DNA of 64,000 nt from Corbicula japonica (lineage: Eukaryota; Mollusca; Bivalvia; Venerida; Cyrenidae). Positions 34,701-47,190 of this stretch are shown here, one piece after another; positions within the stretch are counted from its first letter, which is position 1, and each line of letters opens with the position of its first letter. A model generated the notes under the pieces. That model saw nothing but the letters and a program-made list of their open reading frames with translations. It was not told the DNA's origin and ran no database searches. Made by a program: the position numbers and the translations under genes. The stretch spans positions 15,273,996-15,337,995 of the forward strand of contig JAZAYU010000005.1 in NCBI GenBank assembly GCA_038501625.1. The letters run 5' to 3'.

Positions 34701-37700
34701 GTTAGTTTTTATTTACATGACAAAATGATTTTTAAGAATGTTGAAGACACGAAACTGAATACAATCCCGTATCAATGAAAACAAAAAGAAAAACAAAACA
34801 CAAACTTATACGACCGACATGAACTTGTGTTTGTATGTTAAAACAGTTTTTCTGCCGATTAACAGTACTTAACATAACAACATCTCTAGCCATGCTTCAG
34901 CACATTTTACGTTCAAACGATAAAAAAAACTTTTTTTTTACTTTTTCAAGGCAAATCAATGTGAAGAATGTTTTCAAAGTGCATTCCGTTGATTTTAGGA
35001 GTCATAGCCTTAGTCATGACAATGAAAACATATCGAAGGAACATCAATATGGCGTCCAACATTTCGCCAAATTTCGAAAAAAGTTACAATTGGCAAATTA
35101 TGTGGAAATTTTCAGTATTATTATCATTTTATCAATACTAAATTGTAAAGTGAAACAGGTCATCGATAGTCTACTTGAATTTTATGAAATCAAATTTATT
35201 TGTCTTTGGCGAAGTATTGGAAATAGGAGATTAAATTCAACCGATTATATACAAAAGTTTAAATGAAGAAAAACGTTACATTCTTGGCTCCTTTCGCAAG
35301 GAAGCACAAAACTTGAAACTTTTTGTTCGGTCTCTGTATAAGTGTATGTAACATTTAATATTGAATGTTACAAAGTCAGGTGTTTATATACAAAACGTGT
35401 AAAAGATTCCAGTTTCTGTGCAACGTATCTATTTGTGGTCTTTTCATCCGGATTAAAAGCTGTATGTCACGAACCAGTGTTTAGAGTTCCATTTCTCAGT
35501 TTGACCGCTTAGATAAGAAGCTTTTATTAGCTTTTTCAAACTTCCTCCTTAGTACATATATAAACATGTATATAGATTCTATTTTACTAAATAAAAGTGC
35601 ATGCACAACAATATCTTATCATTGATCTTAAAATATCAGATAAAGTCCTCGAAATCAATGCACTAAAATTATGAACTTGAAATTTACAATACCCCACCGT
35701 TGATTGAATTTGTTATTGATCATACAGTATATTTTTATATTTTGATAACATAGTTTAACATTATACAGCGGTACAGCGAATTCCAAAGCTTGATATATTC
35801 TTTGAAAATCCATACGAATTTGATAAGCTGAGTTCTCTGTCAGCTGTTTCTTCTTCTTCTGCTACTACTGCTATTACTACTAAAATGAACAAATAATTAA
35901 GTAAATTAATTTGGCGATGGTTTTGTTTCATTCAAATAAATGATTTTGAAATATAATCACTTTTTGCGACTCGTCTCCAATCTCAGTTTTACGACATTGG
36001 GCCCTCATCAGAGCACAAAAAAAAACGCGAAAATAAACCCCTCGTTAAATAGTGCCTATACAATTATAGTATACCACTCAAATTTATAGTGTAGTATATT
36101 ATGTATTATTCTAGGTCAGATCTGGGGAAATCTGATATCCTCTCTGGTGTTCAAGACCACAGAAAATAAGAATGTCACTGAGGAAGACCTGTTAAAATGC
36201 GGTGCCAACTTCTGTCCCTCTTCAGCGGCCAACAACACAAACCTGGACAAACCATCAATTGAAAAGGTAATAATTTGAACGTTTTGTCTCTAAAACAGCA
36301 TTTAGAAAGGAAGTAAAACGTATGGTCCAAATGGGCCTAAGAAGCAATAAGTTAAGTATCTGTTGATGTTCAGGCCTCTAATCTAAATGAAACATGAATG
36401 AAAGTTATTACGGCGTACGGATTTCGTTTGTTCTGGTTAGCTTAGTTGAAACTCTTTTTAAAAATACATAATGGCTTTCTTAACTCTGTCGCGCTACCCG
36501 CGTTAAGATGCTGTTATTTAATCGGGTTTATGATAAAAAGAACTTTTTAAAATCAAGATTTGCTTTTTTTGCATTTGTTAAGCTATATTTATACAAGGTC
36601 AGATGCAGGGGTTCATTTGGGGAAGTTTAAGGGTAGTAACGTCATAATTTCCAACATTCGGGCCAAAGTTTACTTGGAAATAAATCATTACTGCCAAACA
36701 AGGAGATTCGAGCAAACACACTGACCCCTTATGGATTTGCTAGTGAAAGTCTTAAAAAGTAAAATATTCATTGGTTCGGGAACAGTTTGACTGTGACTCA
36801 AACTTGCCTCCTAGTTTTGTTAAAGCTGGCGCCAGGGTACAGCTTCTGTTTCCCCATCTTCATTATTAACCTGCAACAGCCAGAAAATGTTCAGTGGACC
36901 CCTATATTTTCTTTTACATCATTGGATGGGGATGGTTTCCATGCGCTGTTAAGCTCTCTGTCGAAGCGATGCTGATAACACAATTTTTATTCGCAAATTT
37001 GAAAATCAGCGGACTATATTTCTTTTAGGTTTATACAGTGTGTGGAATCTACATAGGTTGTGCCGTTTGTGCTGTAATTGTCATCGCAGTAGGCGTCGAT
37101 TCACTGACACTGGACAAAGAAGATGGACAGGAACGACAGTTCTCACTACGACTGGTTCAGGAAACATTCATGCACTGGTGGAGGTCACACTATCAGAAAT
37201 TACTGGTTGTGCTGACCATGTACAGTGGTATCGAGCAGGCTTTTGCAACCGGGGATTACACAAAGGTATAAACCAAATACAATGTTATGTTGATTTATTT
37301 CTGCAATTTATAGCCTGCTGAACATAAGTCCTGAAATTTGAATGCTGCTTGTTCCTGCCAACTAGAGGCCCCGTTTGAAAAACAAAACGAACGTCCGAAG
37401 TAAAATACCTCTGGTTATTGTCCACATATATCAAACGCAAGAAACCTTATTATGAAAATCACAGTTGATTTTAAAACATTAAGATAGGGTAAAACTTAAA
37501 AAAATGTAAATGAGATAGTTTACCAGCCGAAGTTTTTTTCACTGTTTTAATTATTTCTGTGTATTTTGCGGTAAAATAAAATTTACGAATGTGCGTATTA
37601 ATTATTGACATCCATACTCGTATAAACAGATTCATTTACAACATACTGCTGTAATGACTGCATTTTTCAAAATTTGTGAAATAAGATCATACACGTAGAT

Positions 37701-40700
37701 ATGTCGTTATGTTACAGTATATTATGTTTCTGTCTTTTTAACAATTGACAAAATTAACAACGAAAAATTACAAAATGTTGGCATCCCGATGGACACTAGC
37801 TGTGTTCTACATTTGCAATATTTCAGTCGTTTGTGGCTTGTGCATTGGGGATAGAAAACATTGGATTTGTCATGATATGTTATGGAGTGGTGGACGCAAT
37901 ATGCTCGCTAGCATTTGGACGGCTTGTACAGTTCTTCGGACACATTCCTTTCTTTATTCTTGGTAAGTTGTTTATAGTACTGCTTTATATACCATTTTGC
38001 ATTGTGAACTCGTATATCAGGATAAAAGTTGTTTGTATTTAAAACTAACTAATGCCACAAATACAACTTTTTCCAAAAACATCGCGTAAAAAGGAATTAA
38101 AAGACAACATATACCTGACCCAAAAAGTACCCTTTAGAAAACAGTGAAAATAAAATCTGCTTAAAAATTTCAAATGCCTTGTTTTGTTTAAACTAAATTT
38201 AATTGATTTATGACTGACGAAAACATCATTCCGAGATGAGCCAAAATGTAAGGAAACTAAAAATTTAAACTTAAGAATGCTTGTAATGTAGAAATTATTT
38301 TAATAGATTCTGGTGATGTTAAAGCCGAAGCGTAGGTTAACAAATTATGAAACGAAAATTAAAATAGTGTTTGATGTTGTTACGTCAATTAAATATACCG
38401 GTAATAAAGTTCATTTTGTATCCACAGCTTTCTTGTTGCACGGTGGCCTCCAGATAACGTTTCTGCTGTGGTCTCCGGACAAAAATAAAATAGAACTATT
38501 CTACATATTTGCTGCTTTATGGGGTATGGGAGACGCCGTCATACAGACACAGATAAATGGTACGTAAACATAATTACTTTTACTTTGTGGCAACTTTAAT
38601 TTAGGAGACAGTATGAACACTGTTGAGAATTCAGGACATTCACAAGTTCTTATCTGTATTTACACGGAAACAATCTATAAGGAAATTGATAAAATTTGAG
38701 AAACAATATCATAATGTCGATCGAAAATAATTTAACAATCATAATCATATAATTATTCACACCGATAAAAAAGTGAAATTGCATATCAGGAAATGCCTCA
38801 CTGAGAAAACACAGCGAAAAAGAAGAGAGTGAAAGAGATCAAGTGTTTATAAGAATATTAATTTCAAATAAGACACAACAAACAATTAACAAAAAAGAGA
38901 ACCCGAGGAGTTACCGCCTTGTAACGGTCACTGGCAAAACGATTTGCCACTGGGGGTTTAGACAATGTTCTATGGTGATCCAGCCTCACACTTGCCACAA
39001 CAGGTTCTCATACCAACACACAAGTTGTCTTTGTGAAACAACACCAACCCACCCACCAGCTCAACAATGTTGCATGCGAAAGCACACAGTTATATAAAAC
39101 ATAAGCAGCTGCAAAGCCAAATGACGGGCACTCAATTATCTTACCGAGACCAGAGCTCCTGGAGTAAAATCAGCAAGAACACGATGACAGGGATAAAAGA
39201 AACAAATCGAGCTTATCGGATCTTATAAAAGATTACCCCATAAACCTTGATAATCTCTAAAACCTGTCGTGCATAAAGCAGTATTTTTTAATTTCTTAAC
39301 CGATTAGGCTTGGGTCAATGATTATTAAGCTGAGAATGAAGACCAGTCTCAAATCTCAAGCATATGATTGGCCGAAATGGCGACTTGTCAGATGATTGAG
39401 ACTTGAGATTGTACATAACAATGATTTATTTAGTGATACCACAAAGTTACATTATTTTGCCACCAATGAACAAATAATAATGCGGCATTTGATTCCCACT
39501 AGCATTGTTCATGGTCGTCTCAGGCATTTGCTCGGCACTTGCAGCATTTAAGCAATACCCTTTTAACGTATTGTCTAAACTGTGGATTGAAAAGGCAGTA
39601 GACCATTGGGTTGAACACACTATTCAGATAAACAAGTCTTAAGGCTAACTGTGCGACAACACTAAGTTCATACTCCTCTCCTATTTGAAGATAAATTCGG
39701 AGGAAAATCCGGATGATAAAGTAAGGTAACAGGCACAAAATGAAGATGAGCGACACAATCATCATCATTAGCGTCAGACTTCTCTCACGAATGCTCCGTG
39801 CCGCTATCTTCCGGTGCCGACGACGCTTTTTGCTGGACGCCTTTGTTGTGGTATCCACCTTTCTCAGAGTGTTCGAGCATTTTTGATTGTCGCCTGGATT
39901 AGGATCAATGCTTTTAAACCCGAATATAGTAGCTTCGTCGGAAGAAACACTTAATTGAATGTTATCGAGTTGTTTGGGAGACGTAAACGTTTTCGCTAAA
40001 CGAAGACGAGGCTGGAAAGTCGTAGCGGACGTAACGTTAGATTTAGACACAGAGTCAGCAGTTTCCGTGCTAACTTCAGACAGCTCTTGGCGGTTTGTTT
40101 GAGTACTATCTTGTGGATGTACTGGCTGAGAAGGAGTAAACTTGTCTTTGTTTCTTAGTTTGACCAACTTATGGGTGATAAGGGAGTACGTGACGATGAT
40201 AGTCACCCAACATATCATTACCATCACTAAATCAATGGCGTAGAATACAGTGACGCTTAATTTATAGTACCCATCACTCCTCGTTGTACAGTAATGTCCA
40301 GTTAGTGTCAGATTGGTACCGGGCGGCGCAACTTTCACTTCGCCTGCTTCAAAGTTGACAAAATTCCTCGCGCCTAATAAGAGCGATCCTATAATTTCTG
40401 CAGTAATGATATGCTTGGTTTTGGTGATCGTTATTTGTTTCACGAAGGGTTTGCAAATCTTTCTGTATCGATCTATAGCAATGATCCAAAGGATTAAGCA
40501 AGAGGACGCTATCGCCCAGTATCCAATGAAGTGTGTGATTTTACAGAGGGCGCTCTGTTTAAAGTTCACGTTAAACACCATCTCCATTATGTTTGGGACA
40601 ATCATGATGCATACTATAAGATCGGCAACCGCCAGACACGTTATCTGCACAGAGGAAGGAGAAGATTTAACGTTACTAACGTAGAACGCTATGGCCAATA

Positions 40701-42302
40701 CATTGCCTAGCAAACCAATTATTCCCAGAACCGCCATAACGACAATAATCGGAAGAAGCCGTTGAAAGATGTCTAGTCGAGTTTGTTCCAGCAGTCCGGA
40801 GCTGGAAGCGTTGTAAATTTCCATCGGTGTGGAATCAATCGGAGATCATGTTAAAATCGGACATAATGTCACTGTACATTTTCACTTTCGCGCATAAATA
40901 TTGAGTTGTATCCATTAACTTAATCACTCGACATTGAAAACAGTATCTCTTAAGCAAAAATATGTTAAATGCCTAGGTAATAAATAAGACAAATACTAAA
41001 CAGTTGACATTCAGTTGCATCGATGTTGGTAAACCAAAGGCAGTGAAATTCACACAATCTCTCAACCGAAAGACAATACTTAACAATGTCTTCCGTTTGT
41101 TTTAATATCTGTTTCTGTTATTCAAGAGGCCTATATCTTCCTTGTTCAAGTATTAGGTGTAAGACTAGTTGAAAGAAATCTTAAAATCTCTTAAAACGAA
41201 GATGAAACGACAGGGAAGTTTGCAAAAAAACTGAAAGAGTCAATGTGTTTCTCAAAAAAAACTAGACTGAAGGTTATAAAGCTGAGATTGGAAACCAGTC
41301 TCAAATCTCAAGCATCTGATTGGCTGAAATGGCGACCAGTCGCCATTTCAGCCAATCAGATGCTTGAGATTTGAGACTGGTTTCCATGCTCAGTTTTAAA
41401 ACCTTGGGCACTAATGTTGATATGGAAGGAAATTTATGTGCTATGAGCTCTATTTTGGAATCACAAAGCATGCGCAAACAGAACAGAATATGGTAGGTTT
41501 AGTTTAACTGTGCCCTGAATGCGTTGTTCTAAATCAGAGGGCAGATCATAACAAACAGTTACAAGAAGTCACTAGAAGTGAACAAATGTGTGTGAAATGT
41601 TCAGCGTATGTTACAGAATGTGTCGTTTTGTTTATGTTATTATCTGAATTGAAAGAATATATAAACTGATGAATAGCTTTCATGTTTATGACCCCCGCAC
41701 ACACACAATGTTACCAAAGCTATAGCTGTTGTTAATTTATATATTATAGAATTAGAAAGAACTACAATAGAAAGAAAAAAATGCTATTTTAGAGACACAA
41801 ACGCATGTTGTCAGCAATCACTTTTTAAAAGCATTTATAAGTTGTCTAATTTTGGACTATTGAGTCAAAAATAATATTAATATGAAAATACCTTGGACAA
41901 CATATAATCTTTAGTCCAAACACACGTACATCATACTTGTAGTTTTGAAGCGGAAGCTTAATATTTAAAGAAAAAATGAACAGAGAAAATGCGCAAAGAT
42001 GTAACTTACTTTAGATTTTAATATATTGATTCACATGCATTTTTTTTTCTTTTATTTCAGCTTTGTATGGGATGCTATGGACAAAGGACTCGGAGGCGGC
42101 CTTCGCGAACTACCGACTGTGGGAGTCCCTGGGCTTCATTATAGCGTTTGCATGCCAGGACTTCTTGTGCACTAATGTGAAAATTTACGTGTGCTTGGGC
42201 TTCTTGTGCGTTGGAATGCTGTTGTACGGAGTAGTTGAAGTTTCGTTCAGACGTCATGATCACACTGCCAAGTCTGATACAGAATTACAGACAAAAATGT
42301 AA
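31739..42302 (+). CDS. UNC93A: UNC93A-like major facilitator superfamily protein, 7 coding exons
   Basis: Coding exons: 31739-32046, 32499-32749, 36115-36266, 37029-37265, 37827-37962, 38428-38559, 42061-42302. Introns are GT-AG and the phases close; the product is 485 aa (human UNC93A about 457). Family landmarks in order: LGFLCLFTSFSSLSNLQSSL and EEGLGV (exon 1), LGCKWTIAVSM and GFGAAPLWSAKCTYLT (exon 2), QIWGNLISSLVF (exon 3), VYTVCGIYIG and YSGIEQAF (exon 4), ALGIENIGFVMIC (exon 5), FAALWGMGDAVIQTQ (exon 6), LYGMLW, EAAFANYRLWESLGFIIAF and a terminal QTKM (exon 7). The N-terminus is about 35 residues longer than the human protein. An NNT sequon sits in the exon 3 loop. The family is multi-pass; C. 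elegans UNC-93 regulates a two-pore potassium channel, while UNC93A has no settled transport role. A receptor gene lies antisense in intron 6. Confidence 0.95.
33735..34355. mobile_element. 620-bp TIR element in UNC93A intron 2
   Basis: Left TACTGTATAAGTACTAATAT followed by 'tggtgggggt' pairs with right 'ccgccaatattaagcgctat' followed by 'acagta'. 'cgccaatataaaac' motifs recur near both ends. No transposase frame, so it is non-autonomous. Confidence 0.65.
34503..34557. repeat. CA/CG-type microsatellite
   Basis: Alternating 'cacacacacgcacgcacgca' purine-pyrimidine tract of about 50 bp, in UNC93A intron 2. Confidence 0.9.
34835..35266 (+). other. Unrecognised 143-codon open frame in UNC93A intron 2
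   Basis: Longest unexplained open frame in this intron. The predicted product starts MLKQFFCRLTVLN, has a hydrophobic stretch (FSIIIILSIL) and a lysine-rich middle. No family, splice site or promoter supports it, and AT-rich sequence yields frames of this size by chance now and then. Confidence 0.12.
35968..36003. mobile_element. End fragment of palindromic MITE
   Basis: 'cgtctccaatctcagttttac' followed by 'gacattgggccc' is the right terminus of the 'gaccagtctcaaat' family. Confidence 0.6.
39326..39412. mobile_element. Shortened palindromic MITE in UNC93A intron 6
   Basis: Left arm 'gaccagtctcaaatctcaag' and hinge 'gaaatggcgacttgtc' are present; the right arm is reduced to 'gatgattgagacttgagatt'. 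Confidence 0.7.
39520..40824 (-). CDS. Class A (rhodopsin-like) G-protein-coupled receptor, intronless
   Basis: 434 aa in a single exon, antisense inside the last intron of the UNC93A-like gene. Seven hydrophobic segments are visible. TM1 has GLLGNVLAI, TM2 LAVADLIVC. TM3 starts at SALCK (disulfide Cys) and ends IAIDRYRKICKPF, a complete DRY. The second extracellular loop has HYC. TM6 is IFILCLLPYFII and TM7 NSVFNPMVYCLFN (NPxxY form). The third intracellular loop is long (about 110 residues), Ser/Thr-rich, ending in a KKRRRHRK patch. A sequon NAS lies at the N-terminus and NLT in loop 2. TM4 (IITAEIIGSLLLGARNF) lacks the usual W4.50, and TM6 has CLLP instead of CWxP. It resembles lophotrochozoan orphan peptide-type receptors; the ligand is unknown. 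The start codon lies in 'caccgATGG'. The stop follows CKCRANA. Confidence 0.93.
   Translation of the reverse strand: MEIYNASSSGLLEQTRLDIFQRLLPIIVVMAVLGIIGLLGNVLAIAFYVSNVKSSPSSVQITCLAVADLIVCIMIVPNIMEMVFNVNFKQSALCKITHFIGYWAIASSCLILWIIAIDRYRKICKPFVKQITITKTKHIITAEIIGSLLLGARNFVNFEAGEVKVAPPGTNLTLTGHYCTTRSDGYYKLSVTVFYAIDLVMVMICWVTIIVTYSLITHKLVKLRNKDKFTPSQPVHPQDSTQTNRQELSEVSTETADSVSKSNVTSATTFQPRLRLAKTFTSPKQLDNIQLSVSSDEATIFGFKSIDPNPGDNQKCSNTLRKVDTTTKASSKKRRRHRKIAARSIRERSLTLMMMIVSLIFILCLLPYFIIRIFLRIYLQIGEEYELSVVAQLALRLVYLNSVFNPMVYCLFNPQFRQYVKRVLLKCCKCRANA
41271..41405. mobile_element. Best-preserved palindromic MITE
   Basis: Arms of about 65 nt, nearly identical, run from 'aggttataaagctgagattg' to the hinge 'ggcgaccagtcgcc' and back to 'gctcagttttaaaacct'. 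It lies in UNC93A intron 6, just upstream of the antisense GPCR. Confidence 0.9.
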
Positions 42303-42501
42303 CTGAATGCGCGACCTTGTGCATTGAACCTTAAATTTTAAGAGTGCGAATTTATATATTTGTGCGGTATCACATTTCGTTTATTTTGTAATTTTGTTTT
42401 AAAAGACCCACGATTTGTAGAACGAAGTTAAACGTGATTTTATTTTTTAGGCAGAACCACGAATGTTCAACTGGCTTATTATTTTGATATTTTTATTATG
42501 T

Positions 42502-42507
42502 AATAAA
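42502..42507 (+). terminator. Polyadenylation signal for UNC93A-like gene
   Basis: AATAAA about 200 nt after the stop; another AATAAA follows at about 42546. Confidence 0.5.
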
Positions 42508-42565
42508 CCAATAAGGTCCATGAACATATAAACAGGAAACACGATAAATAAAAAAATACGATTCA

Positions 42566-42620
42566 GACGCTTGAGATTTGAGACTGGTTTCCAATCTCAG
42601 CTTTATAACCTTCAGCCCAA
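42566..42620. mobile_element. Right arm of palindromic MITE
   Basis: 'gacgcttgagatttgagact' followed by 'ggtttccaatctcagc' and 'ttataaccttcagccc'. Confidence 0.7.
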
Positions 42621-44045
42621 GGCAGTAGATCAAAAGGATTGAACTTCACACGAAACGCCATATTTTTTAATGAACGTTGTTTGTGTGTTGTTGTTTCCTT
42701 TTCAAAAGAAAGGTTATTTAAAAACGGTTATTTTAGCCTTGTACATTTTTATTATTCATATGGTGGTTTTATGGGAAACTTTGTAGATAATATACATGTA
42801 AAAGGAACAGGAGTCAAAGACTGCAATTTTTTATCTTTGATGATATTTTTTTTCAAATATGTTGCGATGGTTGTTTATTTCATTTATGCCTATGACCAAA
42901 TATTTGCGAGTTAACGGAATGTTGGAATTCCCATAAGGTCCCACAACATTAATATATTGCTATTTATATGTTAATGCATAATTGTTTTCTCTATACATTC
43001 TATAGGGTGGTCGACAACATGTATGTTCGTATAACAGTTTAATATAGTTTTTACTGTTTACTACAATGAATAATAGACCTAAAATTTAGGTTCCACTAGC
43101 TACTGAAACTCAAGGGTCATTTTGGTCATGTTTTAGGTAATTTTACCCATTAATAGCCAAAATATACCTTATTTAGGAAAAAAAAGACCATTCAGCTGAA
43201 ATCACAGGGGTCAAAATGAGGCTTGTTTGAAATTTCAAGAGTCAAAGGGTCATCTCACGGGTCAAACGGAATCCCTGCCTAAATTAAAAATTTTGCATTG
43301 TGAATTGTTTTGCAAATACTTTAACCTATCCATATGGCAAATGTCATTTTTTTTAAACAGAATTATTTTTACAGTTTCATTTATTTACATTGAGTTTTTC
43401 TTTTCAAATAAGTTTTTGAAATCTCTACTACAATAAACACAGCAGGGCATGATTTGCAAGTTTTTGTAACACATTAACGAGTTACTATAGACTTCCACGT
43501 GGACCTTTTAAATTATGCCATTGTGGCCCTCGCACTGTTGTTGTGCCCTTTTCGGCGTTGCATCTTTAATATATGCTTTAGTACGCATTTTCATTTTTGC
43601 ATTTTTATCATTCTATACACAATCATGCATAGATTGCATTTGTAAATATATTTGTGAATTTGTATAATAAAAAGACAGCTATATAAAATGTGAATGTGTT
43701 TTCTTTGTGTATAAACCGGAAACGCCTTGGCAGCCTGAGGACTGAGAAAGGCTCAAGATAGTATTGCCACCCCAAGCATGACAGGAATTAAGACGCCTTT
43801 ATTATGTCCTGCGGCACAATAAATCATGTAAAATGCAACATTTAATAAAAGAAGGCACAATTTATTGCGTAAAATGAGTTTTTATGAATAACATCTCTGA
43901 TTTCAAGACAACTGTCATTCTGTTGAGTCCTAGAAACGATATGCCGTGTGATAATTCTAATGTGACCTGTAAATGAAATGTCATGTTATATGATGTTAAT
44001 ATTTCAAGTGTCAAAAGAACGTGTTGTTGTGTGCTGTGTGTAAGT
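42621..44045. other. Intergenic gap
   Basis: AT-rich. 'gggtcaaaatgaggc' and 'gggtcatttt' strings around 43120-43270 resemble dispersed repeats. No gene recognised. Confidence 0.45.
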
Positions 44046-44430
44046 GAAGCACAGTATTACTGAGTGATTATTTCATTATGTTCAGTTACAATGACATGCT
44101 GTTGGGTGGTAGAAGAATCAAGTTCTGTTATGATAATATTCTGTGTCTAGTTCGTAATTCTTTATGTTCAGTCATGAAAATATGCTGTTGAGTAGTTTCA
44201 ACATTATGTTTAGACGAAGCACTGTATTACTGAGTGATTAATTCATTATGTTCAGTTGAAATGACATGCTGTTGGGTGGTAGAAGTATCATGTCCAGTTA
44301 TGATAATATTCTGTCTAGTTAGTAATTCTTTATGTTCAGTCCTGAAAGTATACTGTTGAGTAGTTTTAAAATTATGTTTAGTCGAAGCAGTGTATTACTG
44401 AGTGATTATTTCATTATGTTCAGTTGCAAT
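44046..44430. repeat. Tandem repeat, about 2.3 units of 170 bp
   Basis: 'gtattactgagtgattattt' then 'cattatgttcagtt' starts near 44051, 44226 and 44391. Between them 'gacatgctgttgggtggtag' and 'ctttatgttcagtc' recur. Non-coding. Confidence 0.8.
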
Positions 44431-44639
44431 GACATGCTATTTGGTATGGAAACCCCGATTATATCATTTCATGCGAAGATGTGTGCTTGTGGAACGTCTT
44501 GATCACACCAAGTTATCATAAAATATTATAAGAGTGCCAAACTGACACAAAATACGCCCGTCAAAATGCTGATCATCAAAGTTGCGTAACGATCCGATGA
44601 AAATTATTCGACTTGGAGAGCAGATACCGCTAATTCAGT

Positions 44640-47190
44640 TTTTGGACAATTCAAGGGCCATAATTCAGGAGTGCCTGGGGGGGGGGGATTCGGCAGGTTA
44701 TAGAACTTGGTCGAGATATTATGCCCACCAACATATTCACCAAGTTTGATAAAGACTGGATGAAAACTCGTTGACTTAGAGAGCGGAAACAGTAATTTTG
44801 GACAATTTAAGGGCCATAATTCAGGAGTGCCTAGGGGGATTTGGCTGGTTATAGAACTTGGTCGAGATATTATGCCCACCAACATATTCACCAAGTTTGA
44901 TAAAGATCGGATGAAAACTCTTTTAGAGAGCGTAAACCCTTATTTTGGACAATTCAAGGGTCATAATTCAGGAGTGCCTGGGGGGATTCGGCAGGTTATA
45001 GAACTTGGTCGAGATATTATGCTCACCAACATATTCACCAAGTTTGATAAAGACCGGATGAAAACTCTTTGACTTAGAGAGCGGAAACAGTAATTTTGGA
45101 CAATTCAAGGGCCATAATTCAGGAGTGCCTGGGGGGATTTGGCTGGTTATAGAACTTGGTCGAGATATTATGCCCACCAACATATTCACCAAGTTTGATA
45201 AAGACCGGATGAAAACTCTTTGACTTAGAGAGCGGAAACAGTAATTTTGGACAATGCAAGGGCCATAATTCAGGACTGCCCGGGGGGATTTGGCAGGTTA
45301 TAGAACTTGGTCGAGATATTATGCCCACCAACATATTCACCAAGTTTGATAAAGACCAGATGAAAACTCTTTGACTTAGAGTGCAGAAACAGTAATTTTG
45401 GACAATTCAAGGGCCATAATTCAGGAGTGCCTGGGGGATTTGGCTGGTTATAGAACTTGGTCAAGATATTATGCCCACCAACATATTCACCAAGTTTGAT
45501 AAAGACTGGATGAAAACTCTTTGACTTAGAGAGCGGAAACAGTAATTTTGGACAATTCAAGGGCCATAATTCAGGAGTGCCTGGGGGGATTTGGCTGGTT
45601 ATAGAACTTGGTCGAGATATTATGCCCACCAACATATTCACCAAGTTTGATAAAGACCGGATGAAAACTCTTTTAGAGAGCGTAAACCCTTATTTTGGAC
45701 AATTCAAGGGCCATAATTTAGGAGTGCCTGGGGGGATTCTGCAGGTTATAGAACTTGGTCGAGATATTATGCCCACCAACATATTCACCAAGTTTGATAA
45801 AGACCGGATGAAAACTCTTTGACTTAGAGTGCAGAAACAGTAATTTTGGACAATTCAAGGGCCATAATTCAGGAGTGCCGGGGGGGATTTGGCTGGTTAT
45901 AGAACTTGGTCAAGATATTATGCCCACCAACATATTCACCAAGTTTGATAAAGACCGGATGAAAACTCTTTGACTTAGAGAGCGGAAACAGTAATTTTGG
46001 ACAATTCAAGGGCCATAATTCAGGAGTACCTGGGGGATTTGGCTGGTTATAGAACTTGGTCGAGATATTATGCCCACCAACATATTCACCAAGTTTGATA
46101 AAGACCGGATGAAAACTCTTTGACTTAGAGAGCGGAAACAGTAATTTTGGACAATTCAAGGGCCATAATTCAGGACTGCCGGGGGGGATTTGGCTGGTTA
46201 TAGAACTTGGTCGAGATATTATGCCCACCAACATATTCACCAAGTTTGATAAAGACCGGATGAAAACTCTTTTAGAGAGCGTAAACCCTTATTTTGGACA
46301 ATTAAAGGGCCATAATTTAGGAGTGCCTGGGGGGATTCGGCAGGTTATAGAACTTGGTCGAGATATTATGCCCACCAACATATTCACCAAGTTTGATAAA
46401 GACCGGATGAAAACTCTTTGACTTAGAGAGCGGAAACAGTAATTTTGGACAATTCAAGGGCCATAATTCAGGAGTGCCTAGGGGGATTTGGCTGGTTATA
46501 GAACTTGGTCGAGATATTATGCCCACCAACATATTCACCAAGTTTGATAAAGACCGGATGAAAACTCTTTGACTTAGAGAGCGTAAACCCTTATTTTGGA
46601 CAATTCAAGGGCCATAATTCAGGAGTGCATGGGGGGATTGGCTGGTTATAGAACTTGGTCGAGATATTATGTCCACCAACATATTCACCAAGTTTGATAA
46701 AGACCGGATGAAAACTCTTTGACTTAGAGAGCGGAAACAGTAATTTTGGACAATTCAAGGGCCATAATTCAGGACTGCCTGGGGGGATTTGGCAGGTTAT
46801 AGAACTTGGTCGAGATATTATGCCCACCAACATATTCACCAAGTTTGATAAAGACCGGATGAAAACTCTTTGACTTAGAGTGCAGAAACAGTAATTTTGG
46901 ACAATTCAAGGGCCATAATTCAGGAGTGCCGGGGGGATTTGGCTGGTTATAGAACTTGGTCAAGATATTATGCCCACCAACATATTCACCAAGTTTGATA
47001 AAGATCGGATGAAAACTCTTTGACTTAGAGAGCGGAAACTGTAATTTTGGACAATTCAAGGGCCATAATTCAGGAGTGCCTGGGGGATTTGGCTGGTTAT
47101 AGAACTTGGTCGAGATATTATGCCCACCAACATATTCACCAAGTTTGATAAAGATCGGATGAAAACTCTTTGACTTAGAGAGTGGAAACC
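44640..47190. repeat. Tandem array, about 17 units of 147-151 bp
   Basis: Each unit runs 'ttttggacaattcaagggcc', 'ataattcaggagtgcc', a G-run of 4-9, 'tggttatagaacttggtcga', 'gatattatgcccaccaacat', 'attcaccaagtttgataaag' and 'ggatgaaaactctttgactt'. Units start at intervals of 147-152 bp from about 44638 to 47040. One variant lacks 'gactt' and reads 'gagcgtaaacccttattttg' (near 44930, 45680, 46275); the unit near 46580 has the same 'gcgtaaaccc' but keeps the 'gacttag'. Because 150 is divisible by three, both strands stay open for up to 150 codons; the resulting MVNMLVGIISRPSS-type frames are by-products. Confidence 0.95.

Noticed and set aside
40313..40684. 123-codon plus-strand frame
   Set aside because: Antisense shadow of the GPCR coding exon.
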